Assembly (NCBI GenBank): GCA_947258735.1
Contig: CAMYJJ010000002.1
Coordinates: 1 to 41,990 of the forward strand
Direction of reading: 5' to 3'
DNA length: 41,990 nucleotides
Source of the DNA: Thermodesulfovibrionia bacterium
GTDB lineage: Bacteria > Nitrospirota > Thermodesulfovibrionia > UBA6902
The stretch's first letter is position 1. Every line of letters begins with the position of its first letter. Under the pieces are notes generated by a model. It had not been told where the DNA came from. It ran no database searches and saw nothing but the letters and a program-made list of their open reading frames with translations. The translations under genes were made by a program, and so were the position numbers. This document shows positions 1 to 8,678 of this stretch, one piece after another.

Positions 1-147
1 CTGGGCCTTGGCAAGCCCTTTTTTCCTTAAGACGTCCAGGGCCTTTTCAGCGTCTCCATTCGACTCTGTCAGCGCCTTTTTACAGTCCATCATCCCGGCA
101 CCCGTCTGGTCCCTTAGCTCCTTTACTGTACTGGCTGAAATGCTCAT
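1..147 (-). CDS. tsf: Elongation factor Ts, N-terminal fragment (cut by window edge)
   Basis: EF-Ts is the guanine-nucleotide exchange factor that regenerates EF-Tu-GTP during translation. Reading the minus strand from the ATG at 147 gives 49 residues starting [12 protein letters not shown] and containing [12 protein letters not shown], the conserved EF-Ts N-terminal UBA-like motif, then LRKKGLAKA; the frame is open at base 1, so most of the gene lies outside the window. Its ATG overlaps the rpsB stop by four bases (ATGA), the classic translationally coupled rpsB-tsf arrangement. Identity is secure; only the length is unknown. Confidence 0.96.
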   Translation of the reverse strand, partial: MSISASTVKELRDQTGAGMMDCKKALTESNGDAEKALDVLRKKGLAKAQ

Positions 148-965
148 TGACTTACTTCCTCCTTGTTCTCTGTGTCTGCCTGCGCCTGCGGTTCATCTCC
201 AGCTGCTTTTTCCGCGGCAGCTTTCTGAGCAGCGGCCTCTTTTTCAGCAGCTTCCTGCGCTGCGGCCTCTTCCAGGGACTTATTTAAGATATTCTTTCCT
301 TCAAGACAGGCGTCTGACATTTTTGAGGAAAGTAATCGAATTGATCTGATCGCATCATCATTGCCGGGTATAATATAATCAATCCCGTCGGGGTCGCAGT
401 TCGTATCAACAAGGGCGACTATCGGTATTGCCAGTTTCTTTGCCTCGGCAATAGCTATTGACTCTTTTTTGGGATCAATAATGAAAATAGCGGCCGGCAG
501 CTTATTCATCTCTTTAACACCGCTCAGGTTTTTATCCAGTCGCTGCCTTTCTGTTTCAAACTTGGCCACTTCCTTTTTGGTAAGCAGATCATAGGTGCCG
601 TCTTCATTCATTTTCTCTATTTTCTTGAGTTTTCCGATACCCTGTTTCACGGTTTTAAAATTGGTGAGCATGCCGCCGAGCCAGCGCTGGTTCACAAAGT
701 AGGACTGTGAACGCTGGGCCTCCTCAATGATTACATCCTGTGCCTGCTTTTTTGTACCTACAAACAGAATGGATTCACCTTTTGCAGACAGGTCCTTTAC
801 AAAATTGTAGGCAACATCGAACATCTTGACTGTTTTCTGAAGGTCGATAATATAAATACCGTTGCGCTGCCCGAAAATATATTTCTTCATCTTCGGGTTC
901 CAGCGTTTGACCTGATGCCCGAAATGAACACCAGCCTCCAGAAGCTCTTTCATTGTTACTACCAT
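144..965 (-). CDS. rpsB: 30S ribosomal protein S2
   Basis: S2 binds the head/body junction of the 30S subunit and is needed for S1 binding and initiation. The 273-residue protein opens [18 protein letters not shown], followed by [17 protein letters not shown] and later FVGTKKQAQ and [11 protein letters not shown], all hallmarks of bacterial S2. [12 protein letters not shown] and [20 protein letters not shown] complete the core. The last 45 or so residues are an Ala/Glu/Lys-rich tail, longer than in E. coli S2 and likely disordered. The start is fixed by a GAGGAGG Shine-Dalgarno seven bases upstream. It is followed by tsf with a 4-bp overlap. Confidence 0.98.
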   Translation of the reverse strand: MVVTMKELLEAGVHFGHQVKRWNPKMKKYIFGQRNGIYIIDLQKTVKMFDVAYNFVKDLSAKGESILFVGTKKQAQDVIIEEAQRSQSYFVNQRWLGGMLTNFKTVKQGIGKLKKIEKMNEDGTYDLLTKKEVAKFETERQRLDKNLSGVKEMNKLPAAIFIIDPKKESIAIAEAKKLAIPIVALVDTNCDPDGIDYIIPGNDDAIRSIRLLSSKMSDACLEGKNILNKSLEEAAAQEAAEKEAAAQKAAAEKAAGDEPQAQADTENKEEVSQ

Positions 966-1006
966 AGAAACCTCCTCAGTTTTTCCTCCGTCCTCTCTCC
1001 CTAAAT

Positions 1007-1020
1007 CCCTGCATGCAGGG
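1007..1020. promoter_or_regulatory. Perfect palindrome in the rpsB leader
   Basis: A perfect 14-bp palindrome (ccctgcatgcaggg) lies 42 bp upstream of the rpsB ATG, so it would be in the 5' leader of the rpsB-tsf mRNA or a DNA operator. S2 represses its own operon through a leader structure in E. coli, so a role in autoregulation is possible but not shown. No convincing -35/-10 pair was found nearby. Confidence 0.35.
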
Positions 1021-1233
1021 ACACTGTTAGAGAGAAGATTAGATGGACGTGTGATTTATCAGATAAAATCTTCCAACTACGAACAGTAATAAGACTATCA
1101 TATATAACAGAGCTATTTCAATGATTTTCCCTGAAAATGCAGGCAATAATGGGAAATTGGCCAAAATCAGGCAGATTTCTTCTTATAACGGGGCGGATAT
1201 GGCTTGACCTGACATTTATTTGCGTGTAACTTA

Positions 1234-1384
1234 ATTAGTGTCTGTATAGAGACTTGGTTCGTCTGTCTGTCATTCCGGCAGTCCTTAAGCCGGAATCCAG
1301 TCTGTTTAATATGTACTGGATACCCGATTAAAAAACGTCGGGAATGACAAGAATACAATAATCACTTTAAACACAGACACTAAT
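1234..1384. repeat. MITE-like palindromic element, family A copy 1
   Basis: A 151-bp non-coding element with a perfect 12-bp terminal inverted repeat (attagtgtctgt at 1234-1245, complement at 1373-1384). Inside it carries gtcattccggc and cgtcgggaatgac arms that can fold into a long hairpin. The same outer word (gtctgtgtataaa) and inner arms recur at 21868-22033, and the inner arms alone at 5821-5916. It fills most of the gene-free stretch 966-1426; apart from this element and the palindrome at 1007 nothing else stands out there. No transposase is present, so movement in trans is assumed. Confidence 0.7.
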
Positions 1385-1426
1385 GAAATCGATCATGTAT
1401 CAAAAGATGCATACATATGGGGAATC

Positions 1427-1660
1427 ATGACAAAATTCTTGTTGTTTATACTGGCCATGTTATGTACTGTCAGTTTGTTGTCCTGCTCAGCGGATACGGC
1501 AACCGACGTATTTGAAACAGCCCAATTTGAGGAGCTGCAGAACAATAATGAGCATGCACAGCAGCTGTATGAGGAAATTATCAGGAAATATCCGCAAAGC
1601 GATGCTGCAAAAAAGGCCCGGGAACGGTTAACTGCAATGGGAAAAACAGACAATGAATAA
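1427..1660 (+). CDS. Small predicted lipoprotein with one TPR-like helix pair
   Basis: A 77-residue protein with a hydrophobic signal segment (residues 2-17) ending in a lipobox LLSC, with Cys20 as the predicted lipidation site. The mature part is about 57 residues; its sequence AQQLYEEIIRKYPQSDAAKKA resembles a single TPR/Sel1-like helix pair as found in BamD/YbgF-type proteins. A GGGGA stretch precedes the ATG. It stands alone between two dispersed repeats, so context gives no function. It is probably an envelope lipoprotein. Confidence 0.6.
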   Translation: MTKFLLFILAMLCTVSLLSCSADTATDVFETAQFEELQNNNEHAQQLYEEIIRKYPQSDAAKKARERLTAMGKTDNE

Positions 1661-1690
1661 TAATATGCATTTTGGTTACGTAAAAACAAC

Positions 1691-1835
1691 CTGTCCGATA
1701 AAACAGAAAATGCGAAATCTGTCATGCCGAACTCGTTTCGGAGTATTGTCTTTTACTGAGCATTACAACAAAGAGAGATCCTGAAACAAGCCTGCCTGTC
1801 CGATAGGCAGGTTCAGGAAGACGGTTTTAGGACAG
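1691..1835. repeat. Dispersed palindromic element, family B copy 1
   Basis: A non-coding element bounded by inverted ctgtcc/ggacag ends, with inner words tgtcatgccgaactcgtttcgg and gagatcctgaaacaag...ttcaggaagac. The same order of words recurs at 34472-34591 and, less completely, at 25228-25328. It lies between the lipoprotein and bactofilin genes and holds no credible ORF. Confidence 0.6.
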
Positions 1836-1909
1836 CCTGTAAAGGTTGAAGCACTATGTGCCGAATAATGAGGTGTAGCAAATAATTCTTTAAATGTTCG
1901 GAGGACACC

Positions 1910-2527
1910 ATGTTTAAGAAATGGGGAGTAGAATCAGAAGATGTGCAGAATGAAGAGCAGAATGTCTCTGAAGTCAGGGAACAGCCTGCCGTAACCCGTA
2001 ACGTCGACAGCAGGAAGAATGATGGTGTCAATAAAATTCTGCGGGGAAGCAAGCTGAGCGGTAATATAAACGTGACATGCGACCTGGAGTTGAGCGGAGA
2101 TGTTGAGGGCAACATCATCTCAGAAGAGGATTCCAGCATTGTCATAAAAGGGTCATGCAAAGGAAACATCGAGACAAAAGGGGGAAGTGTTGTCATAGAT
2201 GGGAAGTTGAGCAAAGGCAATATTGTAGCCGGCCGGGACGTGACGATTTCAGGAACGTTTGATGGCGGCGAGATCAGGGCCAAAGGCAGGATTTATATAA
2301 ACGGTGAGTTCAATGGAAAACTGGAAGGAAATGAGGTTGAACTTGGAGCAAAGGCCCAGGGTAAAGGCGAGATTTCATATATGGAACATATATCGATAGC
2401 AAAGGGTGCAAAAATTGAGGTGCAGATCAGCAAGGGCCAGAAAGAACTGAAACTTGTGAAAAACGAACCCGAAAAAAAAGAAACAGCCGATAGTACCGTG
2501 AACAAAAAAATAAAAGCAGTGAAATAA
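1910..2527 (+). CDS. Bactofilin (polymer-forming cytoskeletal protein)
   Basis: Bactofilins self-assemble without nucleotides into filaments that scaffold cell-wall and polarity machinery. The 205-residue protein has a polar N-terminal tail (about 1-40), a central right-handed beta-helix core (about 43-165) and a Lys/Glu-rich C-terminal tail. The core shows the repeating pattern of short turns with hydrophobic faces: GSKLSGNINV, ELSGDVEGNI, VVIDGKLSKGNIVAG, RDVTISGTFDGGEIRAKG, RIYINGEFNGKLEG. The tails are longer than average. A GGAGGACACC Shine-Dalgarno precedes the ATG. It converges on the UPF0104 gene with only 6 bp between the stops. Confidence 0.88.
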   Translation: MFKKWGVESEDVQNEEQNVSEVREQPAVTRNVDSRKNDGVNKILRGSKLSGNINVTCDLELSGDVEGNIISEEDSSIVIKGSCKGNIETKGGSVVIDGKLSKGNIVAGRDVTISGTFDGGEIRAKGRIYINGEFNGKLEGNEVELGAKAQGKGEISYMEHISIAKGAKIEVQISKGQKELKLVKNEPEKKETADSTVNKKIKAVK

Positions 2528-2533
2528 CCTGTT

Positions 2534-3565
2534 TTAAGCTGCCTGGTCCTTACTCGTTGACAACTCAGTAAAAGATATATTGTCTTTTACAACAAACACC
2601 AGCCCCGTGGTAATGATAAACCCCATGGCCACAAGCCAGGCAACAATCCCGTAACTTGCCGCAACCGGTTTTGCAACACCAAATATTTCGTGGAGGGCGA
2701 CAACACACGCCAGTTGAAATGAGCCGAGAAATGCGGGTGCAGGAAAGAGAGAGATGAATATTCCTATAGTCAGGCTCACTACGAGCACCGATTTCAACAT
2801 GGGAATTTCACTGCCGATTCCAAATGCCATATGTATGGGGTAATACGTCATTATCATTGCAGTCCAGACCAGGCATGACCAGAAAAGAGAGGCCATAAAT
2901 CCCCGGGCATCCTTTAGGATCTTAAGGCCGTCGGTAAATGAATGGACCAGCCCGTTAATTTTTACTTTCCACTTCTCAGGAAGCGGTTTCGTGAAAAATG
3001 CTACTATCTTCATCGCCAGGTCATTCTTATACTGCAGAAGGACAGAAAAGGAGAAAATCCCAAGAGATCCAATAAAACTTATCCAGCCGAACTTGACCAT
3101 ATGTCCCATTAACGGATGACTGGAACCGTCAGCAGCCTGCGGAAAGATACTCGAACCGAAAAAAATAACTCCCACCAGAAGGATCAAAAAGATCATCATG
3201 TCCATCAACCTCTCAACAAAAATGGTGGCAAATGAGGCGCTGAAACTGATATCTTCTTTCTTCCCGAGAAGATATGCCCTGACGATCTCACCTGCCCGTG
3301 CAGGCAATATGTTCCCCATAAAACCGATCATTAAAGGGGAAAAAAGATCTACGGTCTTTACGTCTTTCACCGACCCGACGAGATATCTCCACCTGATGGC
3401 CCTGAACAAAAATGTGAGCGCAACTAAAAGGACTGCAGGGATGAGATATATGTATTGAACAGAGCTGAGGGCATTCCCGAGTTCGCTGAGAGACACGTTT
3501 TTAAACGCATAATACGAAGAGAATGCGACAATGAATATTCCTATAATGAGATGTTTTTTATTCAT
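2534..3565 (-). CDS. UPF0104 / lysylphosphatidylglycerol synthase-type flippase-domain membrane protein
   Basis: A 343-residue integral membrane protein with about eight hydrophobic segments, beginning with a membrane helix at residues 5-21. FRAIRWRYLVG, LMIGFMGNILPARAGEIVRAYLLG and ATIFVERLMDMM are the signature blocks of the UPF0104/AglD-like family, which is homologous to the membrane domain of MprF lysyl-PG synthase. In that family the domain is thought to flip or bind lipid-linked substrates. No cytosolic aminoacyl-transfer domain is attached, so no aminoacylation is implied. The substrate is unknown. Confidence 0.85.
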   Translation of the reverse strand: MNKKHLIIGIFIVAFSSYYAFKNVSLSELGNALSSVQYIYLIPAVLLVALTFLFRAIRWRYLVGSVKDVKTVDLFSPLMIGFMGNILPARAGEIVRAYLLGKKEDISFSASFATIFVERLMDMMIFLILLVGVIFFGSSIFPQAADGSSHPLMGHMVKFGWISFIGSLGIFSFSVLLQYKNDLAMKIVAFFTKPLPEKWKVKINGLVHSFTDGLKILKDARGFMASLFWSCLVWTAMIMTYYPIHMAFGIGSEIPMLKSVLVVSLTIGIFISLFPAPAFLGSFQLACVVALHEIFGVAKPVAASYGIVAWLVAMGFIITTGLVFVVKDNISFTELSTSKDQAA

Positions 3566-3674
3566 GAAGTTATGTGAAGACTTTTATTATAACTGTTCAT
3601 CATGCTGACTGGCAAGCAGCGAACAGACGGATTGATTTCTTTATAGCAGGTCACGAATCATTTTATTAAGTTGA

Positions 3675-4391
3675 TTATTGAGGTTCTTTCACCATATCAA
3701 GCATCTCACCTATCTTATTTACAATTAATGTTACTGCCTTACCTCCTTTTGCTTTACTTGCCTTTTCCGGATTTCCCCATACACCTCCCGGCCAGTACCT
3801 GACCTTGTTTTTCACCGTAAATGGTCTGGGGAGTCTGGGATACTCCTCCTTTGCCCTGCCTTTTACCAGTTCAGGGGCAAGATAAAGAACAAGAGACGTT
3901 TCTATTTCTCCGGCATGAGAATCGTTTGGCGTATCTGCAAGTTCTGACAGTTCTTTGTAAAGAACGTCATAAGGACATATGACTGCTATCCTGATTCCTT
4001 CTACCTCATTGACCAGTTTCTCAGCTGCCTCTTTCATTGCAGCAGAATGAAGTCCGCCTCCATGACCGCTCATAAGAAATATGTTGCGCAGTCCCTTTTC
4101 ATATGCATCTTTTGCCAAATCATAGGTAATGCGGCGGAGTGTAGCCGGCGTGATGCTGATCGTCCCCGGATGCTGGCTCGTGGACGTACACACGCCATAA
4201 TAAAGCGGGGGAGCGAGAAAGACCTTCCTTTTCTTCACTACGAGCTTTAAAATTTCATATATGATTAACGTATCAGTGTTCAACGGCAGATGACTGCCAT
4301 GTTCTTCAACTGTTCCAAAGGGGAAAATAATGGTTTTTGTCTTCTTCAGGTTTTTTTTAAAGTCAGACATTGTCATATGTTCGAGAATCAT
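3675..4391 (-). CDS. Creatininase-family metal-dependent amidohydrolase
   Basis: A 238-residue protein of the creatininase/MftE-like fold, usually a binuclear metal hydrolase of cyclic amides or formamides. Metal-binding signatures are visible: EEHGSHLPLNTDT near residues 29-41, SGHGGGLHSAAM in the middle and DSHAGEIETSLVLYL near 160. Length fits the family. A GGAGGTCACC Shine-Dalgarno precedes the ATG. Substrate specificity cannot be read from sequence; no mycofactocin or riboflavin genes lie nearby. Confidence 0.85.
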   Translation of the reverse strand: MILEHMTMSDFKKNLKKTKTIIFPFGTVEEHGSHLPLNTDTLIIYEILKLVVKKRKVFLAPPLYYGVCTSTSQHPGTISITPATLRRITYDLAKDAYEKGLRNIFLMSGHGGGLHSAAMKEAAEKLVNEVEGIRIAVICPYDVLYKELSELADTPNDSHAGEIETSLVLYLAPELVKGRAKEEYPRLPRPFTVKNKVRYWPGGVWGNPEKASKAKGGKAVTLIVNKIGEMLDMVKEPQ

Positions 4392-4525
4392 GGTGACCTC
4401 CTGATGGTAATGATATAGAGACCAATAAAATTTTCAGATAGTATACCTGAATTGAAAGACCATAAGACTAATTGATTGAGGTATAATTTACATATAGGTA
4501 ATATTTTTTAGAGGGAGGACTACCC

Positions 4526-4945
4526 ATGAAGACAGTCAGGGACAAAAAAAGATATAACGGAATCATGACCTGGGAAGAAAAGAGCGGCTTTCTTGAGTTT
4601 CTCTCTATTATACCGGCAGAAGTGACCAGGTTTAACGACAGTTTCGGATTTGATATTCATACCCTTGCCGTGCATCCGTCTGATATCGATGGTAACAGGG
4701 AAATGGCCCTGAACGTGGGTTTTGTCCTTGAGCGGCATAATCCATTACTCCCTGAACTTACCTACTGCCTCTATTCTGTACTGAGAGACAGGATGCTCCA
4801 TGGGTATGTTGGTGTATGTAAAAACGGCTCCATAACAACCCTTAAAGAACTTAAGCCGGTAGCAGAATTTAAAATGGGTCGTGTCGTGCTGCATGAATGG
4901 TTGGGTCAGCTGGTCAAGGCGTCGTGTGAAAAGATCATGCCATAA
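4526..4945 (+). CDS. Uncharacterised 139-residue protein
   Basis: I do not recognise this family. The protein is soluble, mixed alpha/beta, with no signal peptide or transmembrane segment. It starts MKTVRDKKRYNGIMTWEEKSG and has conserved-looking stretches LNVGFVLERHNPLLPELTYCLY and GRVVLHEWLGQLV. A strong AGAGGGAGGA Shine-Dalgarno at 4511-4520 and a tataat at 4482-4487 support a real, separately transcribed gene, although no good -35 was found at the right distance. The neighbouring creatininase and MBL hydrolase do not suggest a shared pathway. Confidence 0.7.
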   Translation: MKTVRDKKRYNGIMTWEEKSGFLEFLSIIPAEVTRFNDSFGFDIHTLAVHPSDIDGNREMALNVGFVLERHNPLLPELTYCLYSVLRDRMLHGYVGVCKNGSITTLKELKPVAEFKMGRVVLHEWLGQLVKASCEKIMP

Positions 4946-5049
4946 CCTGAAAAAGATGTCAGTTCAGGTCAGAGACATTGGTGTCAGCAGGGGCAACCTG
5001 GTTTTGTGAACAATAAGGGCGCTATATTTCTTTTTTCCTTCATCTGTCT

Positions 5050-5055
5050 TACAAT
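5050..5055 (+). promoter_or_regulatory. Candidate -10 box for a leaderless MBL-hydrolase transcript
   Basis: tacaat (5050-5055) ends 9 nt before the ATG at 5065, and no Shine-Dalgarno lies between. A -35 match is weak. It follows the same layout as the better-supported promoters of selD, scpA, hisC and the PHP gene. Confidence 0.35.
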
Positions 5056-5064
5056 ATTCCTCAT

Positions 5065-5811
5065 ATGAATCTGACTATACTGGGAAGCGGCACATGTGTG
5101 CCTTCATTAAAGAGAAATGCTTCAGGTTACCTGCTGGAAGCCGAAGGGATGGAAGTCCTTATTGACTGCGGCAGCGGCATTCTGCTGCAGCTGGAGAGGG
5201 CGGGCAAAAGTTACAAACATATAGACGCCCTGTTTTTGACACATACGCACCCTGATCATTTCTCTGATCTGATGCCATTGGTACAGGCCCTTTTTTATAC
5301 CCCGCATTTTACAAGGAAGAAGGATTTCAGCATTATTGCGCCTCAGGGATTCAGACAATACTATAATAAGGCCATTGGGTCCATACTCGGTGAATCAACG
5401 GATTTTCGTATCGTGTTTATGGAAGCATCCGATACAAAGGAGTATGGACCCTGGAGCATACGCACGGCATCAACGATACATTCAGATGACAGTACCGCCT
5501 ACCGGTTTGAACAGGATGGACGGTCTGTTGTTTTTTCGGGAGATGCTGATTATGATGAGGGGCTTATAGATCTGTCAGAAAGGGCAGACATTGTAATTGC
5601 AGACTGCTCTTTTCCTGATGCCATGAAGGTCAAAGGTCATCTCAGCGCAAAAGAGTGCGGTCTTCTGGCCCAAAAAGCAGGGGCGCATAAACTGGTACTT
5701 TCTCATATATATCCGGCTGACACCCCTGATGAGGACAGAGTTACAGAGGCTAAAGGACATTTTAAGGGAGATGTTGTACTTGCTGAAGATTTAATGGAGA
5801 TAGAGATTTAG
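5065..5811 (+). CDS. MBL-fold metallohydrolase (RNase Z-like)
   Basis: A 248-residue metallo-beta-lactamase-fold enzyme. It opens MNLTILGSGTCVPSLKRNASG, typical of the RNase Z/arylsulfatase-like branch. The metal-binding motif THTHPDHFSDL is at about 70-80, followed by FSGDADYD (about 158-165), DCSFPD with KGHLS, and LSHIYP near residue 212 supplying later metal ligands. Length is shorter than tRNase Z and no exosite is obvious, so a tRNA 3'-processing role is possible but not certain. The ATG has no Shine-Dalgarno. It is followed directly by a family A repeat. Confidence 0.88.
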   Translation: MNLTILGSGTCVPSLKRNASGYLLEAEGMEVLIDCGSGILLQLERAGKSYKHIDALFLTHTHPDHFSDLMPLVQALFYTPHFTRKKDFSIIAPQGFRQYYNKAIGSILGESTDFRIVFMEASDTKEYGPWSIRTASTIHSDDSTAYRFEQDGRSVVFSGDADYDEGLIDLSERADIVIADCSFPDAMKVKGHLSAKECGLLAQKAGAHKLVLSHIYPADTPDEDRVTEAKGHFKGDVVLAEDLMEIEI

Positions 5812-5820
5812 CCTGTTTTT

Positions 5821-5916
5821 GTCATGCCCGAAGTTAGTAATCGGGCATCCAGACTTGTTTCTGCAAAACGGGAAATAAAATAGACTGGATTCCCGATTAA
5901 GGACTTCGGGAATGAC
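5821..5916. repeat. Palindromic element, family A copy 2 (inner part)
   Basis: Arms gtcatgcccgaag (5821-5833) and cttcgggaatgac (5904-5916) are complementary at 12 of 13 positions, with a second inner pair tcgggcatccaga / tggattcccga. It matches the inner part of the elements at 1234 and 21868 but lacks their outer terminal repeat. It lies directly after the MBL gene and may form a hairpin at the 3' end of its mRNA. Confidence 0.65.
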
Positions 5917-5961
5917 GGACAAAAAAACAAATTAAGGAAACAAGCAGAACCGAAAAGAAAC

Positions 5962-6810
5962 ATGAAAATCTACTATTCGCCAAAATGTCTTCAATATTCA
6001 CAGCCCGGACATCCCGAGGCGCCGTCAAGGGTCCGCTCAACATATGAATACCTTGAAGAAAAGGGATATGCATTTCATGAGCCCGGTCTCTGCTCTGAAG
6101 ATGATATTCTCCGTGCCCATTCATCAGAGCTTTTTGAAAGTGTAAAAAACGAGAGTTTTTTTGATTTTGATACACCGGTATTTAAAGGTATATATGATAT
6201 TGCAAGATTATCTGCCGGCAGTGCCATTGATGCAGCGATGCATTGTCTGGATAATAAAGAAAAGGCATTTTCACTTATGCGCCCTCCGGGACACCATGCC
6301 ACAAAAAACAACCTCGGAGGGTTCTGTTACTTTAACAGCATCGCCATTGCCTGCCTGAAGGCACAGGAGAACGTGAAAAAGGTCGCTGTTGTGGATTTTG
6401 ACTGCCATCACGGTAACGGGACTGAAGACATTTTTCTTGGAAAAGATAATCTACTGTATCTGTCCCTGCACCAGAGTCCCCTGTATCCGGGCACCGGCCT
6501 GAAAAGCAGGAAGAACTGTCTGAACTATCCTCTGCCTGCCAGTACAACTCCGGATGCATTTTTGTCTGTTCTGCAGGATGGCCTGAAAAAAGTTGAACAA
6601 TTCGGTCCTGACCTGCTTGCTGTGTCTGCCGGGTTTGATTCATACAGGCTTGACCCGATCACCAATCTTACTCTGGAGCTTGAGACATACAGGGAAGTTG
6701 GCAGGATGCTGGCAGCCCTTCGTAAACCCACCTTTTCTGTTCTGGAAGGAGGGTACAGTAAAGACCTTCCTGAATGCATATATGAGTATTTACAGGGGAT
6801 GGAAGAGTAA
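5962..6810 (+). CDS. Histone deacetylase family protein (class II-like / acetylpolyamine amidohydrolase-like)
   Basis: A 282-residue Zn-dependent deacetylase of the arginase/HDAC fold. Bacterial members hydrolyse acetyl groups from polyamines, acetoin-related substrates or protein lysines. All landmarks are present: RPPGHHATKNN (catalytic His pair, about residue 111), GGFCYFNSIAIA, VVDFDCHHGNGTEDIF (Zn Asp and His), SAGFDSYRLDP (second Zn Asp) and LEGGY near the C-terminus. Length is slightly short for the family. No acetyl-polyamine or acetoin genes are adjacent, so the substrate stays open. Confidence 0.9.
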   Translation: MKIYYSPKCLQYSQPGHPEAPSRVRSTYEYLEEKGYAFHEPGLCSEDDILRAHSSELFESVKNESFFDFDTPVFKGIYDIARLSAGSAIDAAMHCLDNKEKAFSLMRPPGHHATKNNLGGFCYFNSIAIACLKAQENVKKVAVVDFDCHHGNGTEDIFLGKDNLLYLSLHQSPLYPGTGLKSRKNCLNYPLPASTTPDAFLSVLQDGLKKVEQFGPDLLAVSAGFDSYRLDPITNLTLELETYREVGRMLAALRKPTFSVLEGGYSKDLPECIYEYLQGMEE

Positions 6811-6839
6811 GTACTGTTCAGGCCTGCTCCCAACGCTTG

Positions 6840-6848
6840 TGTTATAAT
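6840..6848 (+). promoter_or_regulatory. Extended -10 promoter of hisC (probably leaderless)
   Basis: tgttataat is a perfect -10 hexamer (6843-6848) with an upstream TGn extension. It ends 9 nt before the ATG at 6858 and no Shine-Dalgarno lies between. Transcription would start at or within a few bases of the start codon. Confidence 0.5.
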
Positions 6849-6857
6849 TCCATCGAT

Positions 6858-7874
6858 ATGGATATCAAAAAACTTGTAAAACCCAATGTTCGTTCTCTCA
6901 AGGCCTATCAGGCAGAGGAAATCCCCTGTAACATAAAACTCGATGCCAATGAAAGCCCGTATGGTTTCAGGGTATTAGGACATGTTAAGACAAACAGGTA
7001 TCCTGATCCTGAAGCAACCGAGCTCAGAGGGCTTGTTGCGAAAGATCTGAACGTCCGTGCTGAAAATGTCCTGCATGGAAACGGTTCGGATGAACTCATT
7101 TATAACATGATAACAACCTTTGGAGGGCCTGTGCTGTATCCCACGCCCACCTTTTCCATGTACGGTATTATTGCGCAGGCCCTTGGAGATACATATTATG
7201 AAGTCCCTCTTGATGAGCAGTTTGATCTTGACATGGACCGGATGATAAAGCAGATTCAGAAAGTAAAACCGAAACTGATTTTTCTGAGTTCTCCCAATAA
7301 TCCCACAGGCAACAGTTATTCAGCCGACCGCATTTTACAGATAATGAAAAAATCAAAAGGCATTGTTATTGTTGACGAGGCCTATCAGCAGTATTCAAGC
7401 AGGAAATCCTTTATCCCGCTATTAAAGAAACACAAACAACTTGTTGTCCTGAGGACGTTGAGTAAGGTCGGACTTGCAGGGCTTCGCATTGGTTTTATGA
7501 TTGCTCACAAAGATATTGTCGAGGAAGTGAATAAGGTTCGACTGCCTTTTAATGTAAATTCGTTGTCGCAGAAAGTTGCTGTTGATGCATTGAAAAAAAG
7601 AAAAGACGTAACTAAGCGAATCAGAAAAATTATTTCAGAGAGAAAAAGGCTTTATGGCAAAATGACAAAAATGAACGGCATCAGCCCGTTTCCGTCAGAT
7701 GCAAACTTTATATTGTTTAAGGTCAATAATGCTGATACGGTATATAAAGACCTTCTTGCGAGGGGTGTGCTTATCAGGAATATGAAAGGCATAGCCGGTG
7801 GATGTCTGAGAGTAACTATAGGGACACCGGCAGAGAATAATATCTTTATTAAAAATCTCAACCAACTGTTATAA
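6858..7874 (+). CDS. hisC: Histidinol-phosphate aminotransferase
   Basis: HisC is a PLP enzyme converting imidazole-acetol phosphate and glutamate to histidinol phosphate. The 338-residue protein starts MDIKKLVKPNVRSL and shows KLDANESPYGF, HGNGSDELI (PLP phosphate region), FLSSPNNPTGN, VIVDEAYQQYS (PLP Asp/Tyr) and RTLSKVGLAGLRIGF, where the Lys forms the Schiff base. I chose the ATG at 6858 over an upstream TTG at 6837, because that extension would overlap the perfect -10 box. hisB follows after 24 bp, so the two form a histidine-biosynthesis pair. A PHP phosphatase lies 9 kb away. Confidence 0.95.
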   Translation: MDIKKLVKPNVRSLKAYQAEEIPCNIKLDANESPYGFRVLGHVKTNRYPDPEATELRGLVAKDLNVRAENVLHGNGSDELIYNMITTFGGPVLYPTPTFSMYGIIAQALGDTYYEVPLDEQFDLDMDRMIKQIQKVKPKLIFLSSPNNPTGNSYSADRILQIMKKSKGIVIVDEAYQQYSSRKSFIPLLKKHKQLVVLRTLSKVGLAGLRIGFMIAHKDIVEEVNKVRLPFNVNSLSQKVAVDALKKRKDVTKRIRKIISERKRLYGKMTKMNGISPFPSDANFILFKVNNADTVYKDLLARGVLIRNMKGIAGGCLRVTIGTPAENNIFIKNLNQLL

Positions 7875-7898
7875 TTGATAAAAATTCCGGAGGAACCT

Positions 7899-8492
7899 AT
7901 GCCAAGAAAAGCTGCTGTTTCGAGAAAGACAAAAGAGACAAATATAAAACTCACATTAAACCTCGATGGGAAAGGCGCCTATAGCATAAAGACAACCATT
8001 CCCTTTGTCGACCATATGCTTAGTCTCATGTCCAAGCACGGACACCTGGACCTGAACATCCAGGCACAGGGAGACACAGACGTTGATTATCATCACCTTG
8101 TGGAAGACCTTGGTATTGTACTGGGTGAGGCAATAAAAAAGGCCCTCGGTGAAAAACTCAGGATCAGGCGTTACGGAGAGGCTATGACCCCAATGGATGA
8201 GTCCCTGGCACAGGTTATCATTGACCTGAGCGGCAGGCCCTATCTTGTGTATAAGGTAAAATTCCCGACAGGGAATTCTCAGATCCAGAATATCCCTGTA
8301 TCCATATTTAATGATTTCTTCAGGGCGCTCTCTAACGGTTCCGGAATGAATCTTCACATCAATCTGCACTACGGGAGGGATGCTCACCACATTCTTGAGG
8401 CTATATTCAAGGGGGTTGGACGGGCGCTCAGGATGGCATCAGAGATGCATCCTCATGGCAAGGGGGTACCTTCCACCAAAGGCACACTGTAA
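7899..8492 (+). CDS. hisB: Imidazoleglycerol-phosphate dehydratase
   Basis: HisB removes water from imidazole-glycerol phosphate to give imidazole-acetol phosphate, the HisC substrate. The 197-residue monofunctional form (no fused histidinol phosphatase) shows the duplicated Mn-binding motifs: VDHMLSLMSKHGHLDL, DYHHLVEDLGIVLGEA, and in the second half LHINLHYGRDAHHILEA. The start at 7899 is set by GGAGG five bases upstream; an in-frame TTG at 7875 lies before that site and is unlikely. It is the second gene of the hisC-hisB unit. Confidence 0.96.
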   Translation: MPRKAAVSRKTKETNIKLTLNLDGKGAYSIKTTIPFVDHMLSLMSKHGHLDLNIQAQGDTDVDYHHLVEDLGIVLGEAIKKALGEKLRIRRYGEAMTPMDESLAQVIIDLSGRPYLVYKVKFPTGNSQIQNIPVSIFNDFFRALSNGSGMNLHINLHYGRDAHHILEAIFKGVGRALRMASEMHPHGKGVPSTKGTL

Positions 8493-8618
8493 AAAGAAAT
8501 CCCAATTGTCAAATTCCAAATGACAAAACAGGCATTCCCTGAAAATTTATAATTTCGGAAGGATTTTAGATCGTAACCATAACCCATTGATATTTCTGCC
8601 AGCAAACATAAGTTTGTG

Positions 8619-8646
8619 TTAAAATCTAGCTTGTTTTTCTTATAAT
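8619..8646 (+). promoter_or_regulatory. Candidate promoter for the GGDD phosphofructokinase gene
   Basis: ttaaaa (8619-8624), a 16-bp spacer and a perfect tataat (8641-8646). It lies about 30 bp upstream of the ATG, leaving room for a short leader that carries the AAGGAGG site. The -35 matches only 4 of 6. Confidence 0.4.
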
Positions 8647-8678
8647 TATTCCAATGTCTAATTATAAAGGAGGTTGTG

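Noticed and set aside
1167..1358. 63-codon minus-strand ORF
   Set aside because: It lies inside the family A palindromic element and reads through its arms.
6837..6857. Upstream TTG start for hisC
   Set aside because: It would add seven residues overlapping a perfect -10 box and matches no HisC N-terminus.
8506..8530. Half of an inverted word repeat after hisB (ttgtcaaattccaaatgacaaa)
   Set aside because: The word resembles the 14.9-kb array, but no complementary arm lies within the gap, so it is not called as an element.
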